Shown here one piece after another: positions 24,303-32,467 of a stretch of 59,055 nt of DNA. Source of the stretch: Clostridiales bacterium. Lineage in GTDB: Bacteria; Bacillota; Clostridia; Christensenellales; Aristaeellaceae. Within the stretch, counting starts at the first letter, position 1. Each line of letters starts with the position of its first letter. The stretch is taken from assembly GCA_015056175.1 (NCBI GenBank), contig SVGT01000008.1:1-59055 (forward strand), read 5' to 3'. A program made the translations under genes and the position numbers. The notes under the pieces are model-generated. The model was not told the DNA's origin and did no database searches. It saw only the letters and a list, made by a program, of their open reading frames with translations.

Positions 24303-25988
24303 TCATTTGGCGTCTTTCATCATGTACCAGATCAGTTCATTCGACCGGAACCACTGAAATTCGGTGATCAACGCCTTGTCTCTGTCCTGAGCAATGACAT
24401 TATCATGGATATCAATCTCAACCTGCGTGCTGTCCGGAATGCGGAAGATGGCCTGGCTGCTGCCCAGCAGGATATTATCGCACACCTCGATGTGGCGGGC
24501 ATACTGCACCGGGTTGGTGCCCAGATCCACAGCCACCTGCTCCTCAAAGCAAAGATAGCTTGTCATCCCGCTGCCGGTGTTGAGGATGATGTTGTCCCGG
24601 ATCAGCACATGGTCAAATGACAGCGCGTCCCCGTCACTGCCCATATACGTCCGGGTGCCCTGGGCACAATCCTCAATCAGGTTGCCCTCGGCAATATAGG
24701 CGCCCATGCCGCTCACAGGATTCTGCCCGCTTTCAAACATGAAGGCGTGGCTGCATTGGCGGAAATAATTGTTACGGATGGTAGCGTTTTTGGCCACGCA
24801 GAAAATATTATCGACAGCCACCGAGCCGTCATACTGCGGCCAGCTGTGTTTGATCCAGCCGGCACACAGCGTCTGACCGCCCCATTCCACAGAACAGTTC
24901 TGGATTAGGGCACGATCCGTGATCACACGGTCGCCGCCGATGGCATTGCCCGTAAAGCCCTTGATGGACAGATTATCCAGCACCCAGCCCGCTGCATGAC
25001 CGCCGTCCAGCACCTGGGCAAAATGCGTATCGCCGGGGGTGTCCGCTCTCTGCACGGCGATCACCATGATATCGTCATAGCATGTTCCTGGATTTCCCGC
25101 ATCGCAGCGCAGGAACAGATCGCCCACCCGCAGACCCTGATCGTAGTCAAAGGGGTATTTTTTGAATTCGTCCAGCGGGCTGCGGCTCACATAGGTCAGA
25201 TTTTCTGTCAACTGCGCTTCCACCGTGCGGAATTCTTGTGCACTTTGCATCTGCCAGCGGCCACAGATATCACCGACAGCCGGATCGCCGTGAGCGGGAT
25301 CCTTTTCCTGAATGTCCAGCGCCAGCCAACCCTTGGGCGTGGGCCATTCCAGAATGCGCCGGGCGCAGCTTTCATCGTCAAAGATCACGGCGGCCACATC
25401 GCCCACTTGCAGGTAATAGCGCCAGATCTTTTCCCCGTTTTCACCTTCGTACCAAAGCTCCCAGCATTCCTCCCGGGCAGAGTTTTCCTGCGCCATGGTA
25501 AGCACAGGCTTGGGGCCTTCGCCGTAGGCGGAATAGGTCACCTGATCCCAGAGCATCAGCGGCCGATTCACCACCGGATAGATCCCGCCGCGTTCAAAAA
25601 ACACCGCATCCCCCGGCGCAAGGCAGCACTTCAGCCTCAGCTGACGCAGCGTTCGCAGAGGCGTTTCGGGGGACAGACCGTCGTTCTTATCATCGCCGTT
25701 GTGGGACACGTAGTAGGCGACGCCTGTGTAGGTTTCGCCGGGAATAAAGGTATCCGCCTTCACAATGGCAGTGGGCGAATGGAGGATCGCTTGCCTGCGC
25801 GCATCCGCCAATTGATAATATGGTGCCAGCGCTTCCGACTCGTCCAGAAAATAGAAGGTGGAATTTTTGAGCAGTTCATTGATCCTGGAACGGTTATGCG
25901 CCGCATTCTCCTGCGTCTCTGCATACCCCGCCGCCGCAGTCAACAGCGCCAGCGCCAACATCCACGCCGCCAGCCGTCTGATTTTCAT
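24303..25988 (-). CDS. Secreted right-handed beta-helix protein
   Basis: 561 residues. N-terminal signal peptide (RRLAAWMLALALLTAAAGYA-ET) without lipobox. The segment VAYYVSHNGDDKNDGLSPETPLRTL is the typical opening of secreted parallel beta-helix enzymes, and the second half shows helix-rung repeats (IRNNYF, AEGNLIED, IRDNIIL, VCDNILLG, IHDNVIA). Such proteins are polysaccharide lyases or glycosidases, but no family-specific active site is recognisable. It faces the sugar locus tail to tail and could release its substrate outside the cell. RBS AAAGGGG. Confidence 0.75.
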   Translation of the reverse strand: MKIRRLAAWMLALALLTAAAGYAETQENAAHNRSRINELLKNSTFYFLDESEALAPYYQLADARRQAILHSPTAIVKADTFIPGETYTGVAYYVSHNGDDKNDGLSPETPLRTLRQLRLKCCLAPGDAVFFERGGIYPVVNRPLMLWDQVTYSAYGEGPKPVLTMAQENSAREECWELWYEGENGEKIWRYYLQVGDVAAVIFDDESCARRILEWPTPKGWLALDIQEKDPAHGDPAVGDICGRWQMQSAQEFRTVEAQLTENLTYVSRSPLDEFKKYPFDYDQGLRVGDLFLRCDAGNPGTCYDDIMVIAVQRADTPGDTHFAQVLDGGHAAGWVLDNLSIKGFTGNAIGGDRVITDRALIQNCSVEWGGQTLCAGWIKHSWPQYDGSVAVDNIFCVAKNATIRNNYFRQCSHAFMFESGQNPVSGMGAYIAEGNLIEDCAQGTRTYMGSDGDALSFDHVLIRDNIILNTGSGMTSYLCFEEQVAVDLGTNPVQYARHIEVCDNILLGSSQAIFRIPDSTQVEIDIHDNVIAQDRDKALITEFQWFRSNELIWYMMKDAK

Positions 25989-26025
25989 GGTTGTTATCCC
26001 CTTTGTTCGTACTCCCTGCAGGACG

Positions 26026-26055
26026 ATTATAGCACGGCTGCAGCGATTTCTTCAA
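26026..26055 (-). promoter_or_regulatory. Promoter of the beta-helix gene
   Basis: On the minus strand TTGAAG (26055-26050), 18 bases, TATAAT (26031-26026), the latter preceded by TGC. Confidence 0.65.
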
Positions 26056-26253
26056 TTGAATCTTTCTGGATGATCGGCATAAACCCAGACAGGGACTTGG
26101 GGATTCCATCCCCAAACCCCAGACAGGGGGATGATCCCCCTGTACCCCACCGTGTTGGATGAAGCAATCCTGCTCTGTCCAGCCATTTCCCAATGCAGCA
26201 GGTATATGCAACAGAGCGCGCTCTGCACCGGCGGATCGGGCGGCATTCGACAA

Positions 26254-26307
26254 GCGTGAAATAAAGAAAACTCCGTCCCACGCATCAAACATGTCGCGGG
26301 ACGGAGT
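26254..26307 (-). terminator. Orphan minus-strand terminator-like hairpin
   Basis: Read on the minus strand, ACTCCGTCCC pairs with GGGACGGAGT (10 bp) and is followed by TTTTCTTTATTT. No minus-strand gene lies upstream, so it may end a short untranslated RNA or be part of a mobile repeat. Confidence 0.4.
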
Positions 26308-26342
26308 GATTTCGCCACTCAATCCGGTCGAAAATGCGGGTC
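26290..26342. repeat. Diverged relative of the 58-bp repeat
   Basis: Shares GTCGCGGGACGG and CCGGTCGA in the same order and spacing as 3842-3899, with about two thirds identity overall by eye. Confidence 0.45.
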
Positions 26343-26397
26343 AAGGGTGCTCAGCACCCTTGTTCGGGGCGTGGGGGTGAATAACCCCCACAAAACC

Positions 26398-26426
26398 TTG
26401 ACAAAACATGGCCCGCACCGTATAAT
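26398..26426 (+). promoter_or_regulatory. Consensus sigma-A promoter of alaS
   Basis: TTGACA (26398-26403), 17 bases, TATAAT (26421-26426): a perfect consensus promoter driving the T-box leader. Confidence 0.92.
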
Positions 26427-26431
26427 AGACC

Positions 26432-26681
26432 GGTAATTTGACACAAGCGCTGAACCGGAAGAGTATCCCGTTTTCGCCGCCAAGCGAGTTGGCAGATGGT
26501 GCAAGGCCAATGCGGAACGAAGTGGGAGAAAGCCGCCGGGGAGCTGTCCGCCGGTCAGAAAGGCGGGCCGGGGCCGTCCGTTATCCGGTTTGAGGTGGAT
26601 GGGCAGTTTCTGCCTGTCAATCGAAGTGGTACCGCGAATACAAGTGCGTCTGTTCGTCTTCGAAAACGAATGGGCGCACTT
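26432..26681 (+). ncRNA. T-box leader (alanine-specific)
   Basis: A tRNA-sensing leader that lets alaS be transcribed when uncharged tRNA-Ala accumulates. The T-box core GTGGTACCGCG is at 26626-26636; its UGGU pairs with the ACCA end of tRNA-Ala, whose discriminator is A. Stem I has the AGTA loop-E element at 26462-26465, and the opposite specifier loop reads GAAAGCCG with GCC (Ala) at 26532-26534. The competing terminator (AAGTGCG/CGCACTT with inner TTCGT/ACGAA, 26642-26681) precedes a T-rich run. The tRNA-Ala with anticodon GGC at 44418 would match GCC exactly. Confidence 0.92.
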
Positions 26682-26709
26682 ATTTCTATTTTTGAAAGGA
26701 GCTATTCTC

Positions 26710-28680
26710 ATGAAAGCACTGACCGCGACCGAGCTGCGCAGCCTGTTCCTGCAGTTCTTCAAGGAAAAGGGCCACGCCGTCATCTCCTCCGCCTCCATCA
26801 TCCCCGAAAACGATCCCACCGTGCTCTTCACCACGGCGGGCATGCATCCCCTGGTTCCCTATCTGCTGGGCCAGAAGCACCCCGAAGGCACCCGTCTTAC
26901 CGACGTGCAGAAGTGCATCCGCACCGGCGATATTGACGAAGTGGGCGACATGAGCCACCTGACCTTCTTTGAAATGCTGGGCAACTGGTCTCTGGGCGAC
27001 TATTTCAAGGAAGAAATGATTCCCTGGAGCTGGGAATTCCTCACCGGCGAAAAGTGGCTGGGTATCGATCCTGACAAGCTGGCCTTCACCGTGTTTGAGG
27101 GCGACGAAGACTGCCCCCGCGATGAGGAAGCCGCCAACCTGTGGCGCAAGTGCGGCGTGAAGGAAGACCACCTGTTCTACCTGCCCAAGAAGCACAACTG
27201 GTGGGGCCCCGCCGGCGTCACCGGTCCCTGCGGCCCGGACACCGAAATGTTCATCATCGTCAAAGAACCCTGCGGCCCCAACTGCGGCCCCGACTGCGAC
27301 TGCGGCGCGTATCTGGAAATCTGGAACGACGTATTCATGCAGTACAACAAGCAGCCCGACGGCAGCTTCATTCCCCTCACTCAGAAGAATGTGGATACCG
27401 GCATGGGTCTGGAACGTACCATCTGCGTGCTGACGGGCAAAAAGAGCGTGTATGAGACCGACGTGTTCGCCGGCATTCTGGGCAAGATCGAAGAACTTTC
27501 CGGCAAGAAGTACCATGCGGACGACGAAAACACCAAGGCCTTCCGCATCATCGCCGACCATATGCGTACTTCCACCTTCATCCTGGGCGATCCCCGCGGC
27601 GTGAGCCCCTCCAACGTGGATCAGGGCTACGTGCTGCGCCGCCTCATCCGCCGTGCCGTGCGCTATGCCATGGGCATGGGTATGGAAAGCGGCTTTACCT
27701 GCGAGATCGCGAAAGTCATCATCGACCAGTATCAGGACGTATATCCCGAGCTTAAGCAGAACAGCGCCTTTGTGCTGGAGCAGCTGAAGCTGGAAGAGGA
27801 CCGCTTTGCCCGCACCCTCCGTCAGGGTGAAAAGGAATTTGACAAGATCTACAATAACCTGTGCAACACCAAAGCCACGCTGGAAACCATCCTGAACGCC
27901 GAAGACGCCGTCGCGCAGGCACAGGAATTTGTCAAGACCAAGAAGCTCCGTCCCTCCCCCGACATGCTGCCCATCATCGAGGCCGCAAACGCCGGCGACA
28001 AGGACGCCCTGATCGCCGCCGTCAACGCCCGCATGGCCTCCCTCAGCACGCTGGACGGCCGCAGCGCCTTCAAGCTGTACGATACCTACGGCTTCCCCAT
28101 CGAAATGACCATGGAGCTGGCCGCTGAAAAGGGTCTGAAGGTGGATGAGGATGACTTTGCCCAGCGCTTCAAGCAGCATCAGGAGACCAGCCATGCCGGC
28201 GCCGAGCAGCGCTTCAAGGGCGGTCTGGCCGACGCCAGCGAGCAGACTGCCTGCCTGCACACCGCTACTCACCTTTTGCAGGCCGCCCTGCGCAAGGTGC
28301 TGGGCGACGAAGTGCACCAGAAGGGCTCCAACATCACCGCCGAACGTCTGCGCTTTGACTTTACCTTCGGCCGCAAGATGACCGCCGAGGAGATCGCCGA
28401 AGTGCAGAAGCTGGTCAACGAAGCCATCGAAGCCAAGGCCCCCGTCACCATGGAAGAAATGACCGTGGCGGAAGCCAAGGAACAGGGCGCCATGGGCCTG
28501 TTTGAAAGCAAGTACGGCGAGCGCGTGAAGGTGTACACCATGGGTGAATTCTCCAAGGAAATCTGCGGCGGCCCCCATGCCAGCAACACCGGCGACCTGG
28601 TGTCCTTCAAGATCCAGAAGGAAGAATCCTCCTCTGCCGGCGTACGCCGCATCAAGGCCACCATCGGCCGTCAGGCGTAA
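26710..28680 (+). CDS. alaS: Alanyl-tRNA synthetase, short form lacking C-Ala
   Basis: 656 residues; ATG at 26710, RBS AAAGGAG (26695-26701) after the T-box terminator. The aminoacylation domain shows VLFTTAGMHPLVPYLLG and THLTFFEMLGNWSLGDYFK-type blocks (here SHLTFFEMLG). The editing domain keeps its zinc ligands: HTATH (about residue 517) and CGGPHASNTG (about 619). Typical bacterial AlaRS is about 870 residues; this one stops after the editing domain, without the oligomerising DHHA1/C-Ala part. It has an extra segment of about 60 residues before the editing domain (around 380-450). The cysteine cluster CGPNCGPDCDCG may bind metal. The leader and intact motifs argue that it is the working enzyme, not a fragment. 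Confidence 0.88.
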   Translation: MKALTATELRSLFLQFFKEKGHAVISSASIIPENDPTVLFTTAGMHPLVPYLLGQKHPEGTRLTDVQKCIRTGDIDEVGDMSHLTFFEMLGNWSLGDYFKEEMIPWSWEFLTGEKWLGIDPDKLAFTVFEGDEDCPRDEEAANLWRKCGVKEDHLFYLPKKHNWWGPAGVTGPCGPDTEMFIIVKEPCGPNCGPDCDCGAYLEIWNDVFMQYNKQPDGSFIPLTQKNVDTGMGLERTICVLTGKKSVYETDVFAGILGKIEELSGKKYHADDENTKAFRIIADHMRTSTFILGDPRGVSPSNVDQGYVLRRLIRRAVRYAMGMGMESGFTCEIAKVIIDQYQDVYPELKQNSAFVLEQLKLEEDRFARTLRQGEKEFDKIYNNLCNTKATLETILNAEDAVAQAQEFVKTKKLRPSPDMLPIIEAANAGDKDALIAAVNARMASLSTLDGRSAFKLYDTYGFPIEMTMELAAEKGLKVDEDDFAQRFKQHQETSHAGAEQRFKGGLADASEQTACLHTATHLLQAALRKVLGDEVHQKGSNITAERLRFDFTFGRKMTAEEIAEVQKLVNEAIEAKAPVTMEEMTVAEAKEQGAMGLFESKYGERVKVYTMGEFSKEICGGPHASNTGDLVSFKIQKEESSSAGVRRIKATIGRQA

Positions 28681-28733
28681 AGCATCGAAGAAAAGTCAAG
28701 CGCCTTTTCCTCGACGCATCCCGTAAATGGAAT

Positions 28734-28767
28734 AAAGAGCGTTTCCGCTTGGAAACGCTCTTTTTTT
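28734..28767. terminator. Bidirectional terminator
   Basis: AAAGAGCGTTTCC (28734-28746) pairs with GGAAACGCTCTTT (28751-28763), with T runs on the plus strand and TTTATT on the minus strand. It serves alaS and the converging gene at 28774. Confidence 0.88.
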
Positions 28768-28773
28768 GCTGTA

Positions 28774-30981
28774 TCAGTTGTAGATCTTCACCAGCCCGTA
28801 GCCGGAGAAGCGCTCGGCCGGGATGCGGATGACCAGGCCGTCGGGCGTTTTTTCCACCGGAAGTTCTTCTTCGCCCGCCTGCTCCGGCGTAGCCAGGCAG
28901 ACACGCCCGGCGCCCGTCAGGGCTTCGTCCCGGACGGTAACGGTCAGCGACGGCAGCCGCTTGCGGTCTGCCACGGTATCGTCAAATTGGGGAATGGGGC
29001 CGCTATCCGGCACGGGCATGTCCTCATCGGGCAGCATGTTTTCCGCGTTGAGCAGATGCAGCGCCCAGCCCTTTTCCACCCGGTAGAGGGTGGGGATCAC
29101 GCTGTCCGCGCCTGTCACCTGCACGCGCTGTCCCAGCAGTAGGCTGAGCACCGCGCCGTTTTCCCGTTTCATTTCGTCCTCATAGGAGCGGTCGGTCCAG
29201 GTATCGCCGCCGGTAGGCCAGATGGCGGGCTGGATGGGATTTTCGCCCGTCTCGCCGCAGAGCATGATGACGCTGCCCTTGCCCACTTTTTCCCGCACGC
29301 CCACGCACGCGCCGCTGCGGGAAAGGGCAAAGCTTTCCCCTGCGCAGGGCTCAAAAACGCCGTATACGCGCGCCCGGGGCAAGAGCACCTCTTTCCCTTC
29401 ATAGCGCACGGTGACGCTCTCGCAGCAGGCTTTCCGGGCCGCCACGCGGGACTCCATGCCCAGCATGCGGAGGGCGGTGTTGATGTTGCGCTTCTTGAAA
29501 TCATCGTCCTTCTTGCCAAACACGCCGCTGACAAACAGCGTGCCGCCCTGTTCCACATAGGCGCGGAGCCTGCAAATTTCCTCATCCGTCAGCGCACAGA
29601 TGCTCACCATGGCGATCACCCTGTGCCTGCACAGCTCCTGCAGAGGATCCTCCTCAAACACCATATCGCAGCCGATGCCGCTGAGATACGCCGATTCGAT
29701 GTAGCTCATCAGCGGCCGCATAAACTTTCGGGGCGCGTCGGCGTCGCACAGATCGCGGGTCTTTTTGCTGAAGTAGAAGGCCACGTCGCTGACCTTATCG
29801 GGCAGGTTGTAGAAATCCCGATGCACGCCCTCAAACACGCGCAGATCGCCGTCCAGCGGAGCGGGCAGGGAGGAATTGGTGCCCGTAAACAACTGGCCCC
29901 AGGACCGGCTCAGCGCCCAGCCGCAATAGAAGCCGGAGCGATCGGCCGGGTACATGAGCACCATGGCGGGCACATGATAGCGCCTGGCCAGGGCATAGCG
30001 GTGCACCGCCTCGCCGGCGGAAGCCACATAGGAGCTTTTGATCACGCCGCAGCTTTCCTGGAAGATATAATCCCACAATTCCGCCGCGCCCTCAAAGCCG
30101 TAGCAGGTGCTGTCAAAGGGCAACACCTCGGCGCAGTAGGCCGGGCGCATGGGACGGAAGCCCAAGGATTTGTAGAGGGCGTCCAGACGGAAATGGAAGT
30201 CCGCGCTGCTCTGCTTTTTCCATTTGCGCCAGGCGATATAGCGGGGATCGTCGTAGTTTTCGATAAAATCGTCCCATTCCTCGGGGGTGGGCAGATCGTA
30301 ACCGGAGGCCTCCTTGAACTTTTTGCGGCAGTATTCACAGGCACAGCCGCTGTTGCCGCCGTACCACTGCACGTCGTCGTTCATCATGCCGTCCACGCCC
30401 TGCTCAATGATGCGTTTGAGATGACCCCTGTAGGCCTCCTCGTAGGCGGGATGGTTGAAGCAGTGGGCGTTGCCGTTATAATGCTTGTAGAGCCACACCA
30501 TATCCTTTTTCTCGGTATGGATGTAGCTGCTCAGCGCCATTTTGCCCGTGCTGCCGTCGATCTGGGCAAAATCGTTGAGATGCGCGCCGCCAAGGATGGG
30601 GTTTGCCTGGCTGGTCTCCCGGAAATTGGGGAAAAGGCCGTAGGTATTGCGGCGGTCGGTGCGCAAAAACTGCTCCCACACCTTTTCATCCGGCGGGTTA
30701 TGCGTCAGATGGCTGCTGTGGTGCTCGATCACCTTGATGCCGTGCTTATGGAATACTTTGACCACCCGGCCGATGGTCTTTTCGATCTGATCCCAGTATG
30801 CCCAGAAGGAAAAACGGAAATGGGTGCTGAACAAAATCACGCTGGTCACGCCGTTTTGCTTATATTTCAGCGCATCCTGCTCCAATTGCTCGTCGTTATC
30901 CGCAAAAATGATCTCGCCGCTGTAATGATACCAGCCAAAGCGCTCTTCCCAGGGATTGAGCTTTGCCATGGTCTTTTCCAT
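28774..30981 (-). CDS. GH42-like (beta-galactosidase-type) glycoside hydrolase
   Basis: 735 residues from the ATG at 30981 (AAGGAG nine bases upstream; an in-frame upstream start at 31056 lacks a site). No signal peptide. N-terminal TIM barrel (about 1-400) with DGMMNDDVQWYGGNSG and the cysteine pair CACEYC that is frequent in GH42-like barrels; then a glutamine-amidotransferase-like trimerisation domain (EQGGTLFVSGVF, VIMLCGETGENP) and a beta-sandwich tail. The architecture is that of GH42/GHL families, but I cannot fix the catalytic glutamates with certainty. Probably a cytoplasmic exo-glycosidase. Confidence 0.6.
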   Translation of the reverse strand: MEKTMAKLNPWEERFGWYHYSGEIIFADNDEQLEQDALKYKQNGVTSVILFSTHFRFSFWAYWDQIEKTIGRVVKVFHKHGIKVIEHHSSHLTHNPPDEKVWEQFLRTDRRNTYGLFPNFRETSQANPILGGAHLNDFAQIDGSTGKMALSSYIHTEKKDMVWLYKHYNGNAHCFNHPAYEEAYRGHLKRIIEQGVDGMMNDDVQWYGGNSGCACEYCRKKFKEASGYDLPTPEEWDDFIENYDDPRYIAWRKWKKQSSADFHFRLDALYKSLGFRPMRPAYCAEVLPFDSTCYGFEGAAELWDYIFQESCGVIKSSYVASAGEAVHRYALARRYHVPAMVLMYPADRSGFYCGWALSRSWGQLFTGTNSSLPAPLDGDLRVFEGVHRDFYNLPDKVSDVAFYFSKKTRDLCDADAPRKFMRPLMSYIESAYLSGIGCDMVFEEDPLQELCRHRVIAMVSICALTDEEICRLRAYVEQGGTLFVSGVFGKKDDDFKKRNINTALRMLGMESRVAARKACCESVTVRYEGKEVLLPRARVYGVFEPCAGESFALSRSGACVGVREKVGKGSVIMLCGETGENPIQPAIWPTGGDTWTDRSYEDEMKRENGAVLSLLLGQRVQVTGADSVIPTLYRVEKGWALHLLNAENMLPDEDMPVPDSGPIPQFDDTVADRKRLPSLTVTVRDEALTGAGRVCLATPEQAGEEELPVEKTPDGLVIRIPAERFSGYGLVKIYN

Positions 30982-31020
30982 CGGTCGCAGCTCCTTTGAT
31001 ATGTAATTCCCTTTGCGGGC

Positions 31021-31049
31021 AGTGTACCACGCCGTACTTTTTCCGTCAA
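31021..31049 (-). promoter_or_regulatory. Promoter of the GH42-like gene
   Basis: On the minus strand TTGACG (31049-31044), 17 bases, TGG-TACACT (-10 at 31026-31021); start 40 bases downstream. Confidence 0.7.
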
Positions 31050-31054
31050 GATAC

Positions 31055-31080
31055 AAAAAAGCCGCCCCCGGGGGAGCGGC
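31055..31080 (-). terminator. Terminator of the three-gene secreted-protein operon
   Basis: On the minus strand GCCGC...GCGGC with a G/C-rich loop, then TTTTTT (31060-31055). Confidence 0.75.
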
Positions 31081-31086
31081 ATATCC

Positions 31087-32466
31087 TTATTGACCAAAGA
31101 GCGGGCGGGCGGTGGGCCTTTCGGTAGGCTCCGCGGAGGGCGTTTCCGTTTTATCCGCCACCACGATGGTGGTGGGGCCGTCCGCGCCGCCGATGATGCC
31201 CAGCGCATCGTTTTCCAGCATCACGTAGTAATTGGTGAGCAGGGCCATATCATCGGGCATGACGGATGCGGCATAGATGAACATTTTGATGGCAGAGGCG
31301 GTGAGCTGCGCCTCAAGCGCTTCCGCCTGCCCATCGGCCATATTTTCCACGTCGATCACGGTATCATAGCTGATTTCGGGCAGGGGCGCGGGAGCCGCAT
31401 CGCCCGACAGATTCAGGGTGATAAAGGTTTCATTCTCGGGATAGCGGACAAAGAAGGTGCCAGTAAGCTGCTTTTCGTCCCAGGTGCATTCGCCGGCTGC
31501 GCCCACATACACATTGTCCGTCAACAGCTCGGTGACCAGGGATGCGTACCAGGTATCGTCCAGCTTTTCGTGACTGTACTGCAGGTCCATTTCGGTCAGC
31601 CCGGCATACAGCGCCACATGGAGCTGCACGCTGTCCTCCTGCTTTTCACCCATGGCAAGCAAGCCTTCCTCGCAGCCGTTTTCCAAGCAGGCGGCAGTGT
31701 TTTCAATCACGCTGACGCCATTTGCCTGCTGCGCGGGCAGCAAGGCAAATACAAATTCTCCGCCCTCCAGAGCAAAGAGCACGTCGGTGCACACATCATT
31801 TTCCGTTTCCCGCAGCAGGAAGGCCACATCGCCGTTTTCCCGGGTGTACAGGTGACAGTCCTGGGGCTTTTCCGTCTGATTGTAGGCGGAGGTCACCGTG
31901 AACACATCCGACCAGCTGCCGGGATATGCCTCCATCACCCAGGTGTGCACCATCTGCTTGAGGGCGTCGTCCTTCAGGTCGATGGCATAATGGACGGTAT
32001 AGGGCTGGGTGCTCAATCCCTCCAGCATAAACTCGCCCTTTTCCCCGTCGCCAAGATAGTTCTTGATATCTTCCTTCACCTTATTGGCAAAGGCTCCGTG
32101 ATCCGTTTTCTGCGCACCCTGCCCGGGGAGCTTCAGCGCCGTGCCGGGAAGCAGCGAGGTCAGGAGCAAAACGCTGTCATCCTCCTGTACAGCGATGCGT
32201 GCGTCGCACAGCTCCCGGGAACCCAGCAGCAAGCGCACATACGCATCCTTTTCATCGCCGCGCACGCAGATCTGGGCGTTCTCCAGCACCCTTTGCAGGG
32301 CGTCCGCCGCAGCGTCCTGTTCCATTTCGCCGCGGATCAGCGCCATCAAAGGCTCGCCCAGCACCACGGACACATGGGCCTCCCTCGCCTGATTTTCCGC
32401 ACAGGCAGCAGGGCACACCGCGATCAGCAGTACCAGCGTCATCAGCAAAGCAAGGTATTTTTTCAT
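31087..32466 (-). CDS. Secreted protein with C-terminal GIIGGADGPT motif
   Basis: 459 residues, unknown function. Signal peptide MKKYLALLMTLVLLIAV followed by CPAACAEN; a cysteine after AVCPAAC could be lipidated, but the lipobox is poor. Near the C-terminus (about residues 423-437) is LGIIGGADGPTTIVVA, which resembles the GADGPT block I know from the beta subunit of sodium-pumping decarboxylases, here in a soluble secreted protein. A Thr/Pro/Glu-rich tail follows. It is the third gene of a minus-strand operon (one base after its neighbour). Role could be envelope-related. Confidence 0.65.
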   Translation of the reverse strand: MKKYLALLMTLVLLIAVCPAACAENQAREAHVSVVLGEPLMALIRGEMEQDAAADALQRVLENAQICVRGDEKDAYVRLLLGSRELCDARIAVQEDDSVLLLTSLLPGTALKLPGQGAQKTDHGAFANKVKEDIKNYLGDGEKGEFMLEGLSTQPYTVHYAIDLKDDALKQMVHTWVMEAYPGSWSDVFTVTSAYNQTEKPQDCHLYTRENGDVAFLLRETENDVCTDVLFALEGGEFVFALLPAQQANGVSVIENTAACLENGCEEGLLAMGEKQEDSVQLHVALYAGLTEMDLQYSHEKLDDTWYASLVTELLTDNVYVGAAGECTWDEKQLTGTFFVRYPENETFITLNLSGDAAPAPLPEISYDTVIDVENMADGQAEALEAQLTASAIKMFIYAASVMPDDMALLTNYYVMLENDALGIIGGADGPTTIVVADKTETPSAEPTERPTARPLFGQ

Positions 32467-32467
32467 T

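Larger units (their letters stand above)
26061..26397. other. Gene-free region with several G/C hairpins
   Basis: No gene is supported. Perfect or near-perfect hairpins: TTGGGGAT/ATCCCCAA (26097-26115), CAGGGGGAT/ATCCCCCTG (26124-26142), ACTCCGTCCC/GGGACGGAGT (26270-26307), CAAGGGTGCT/CACCCTTG (26342-26362) and GTGGGGGT/AACCCCCAC (26371-26391). A diverged third copy of the 3.8 kb repeat lies at 26290-26342. Confidence 0.6.
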
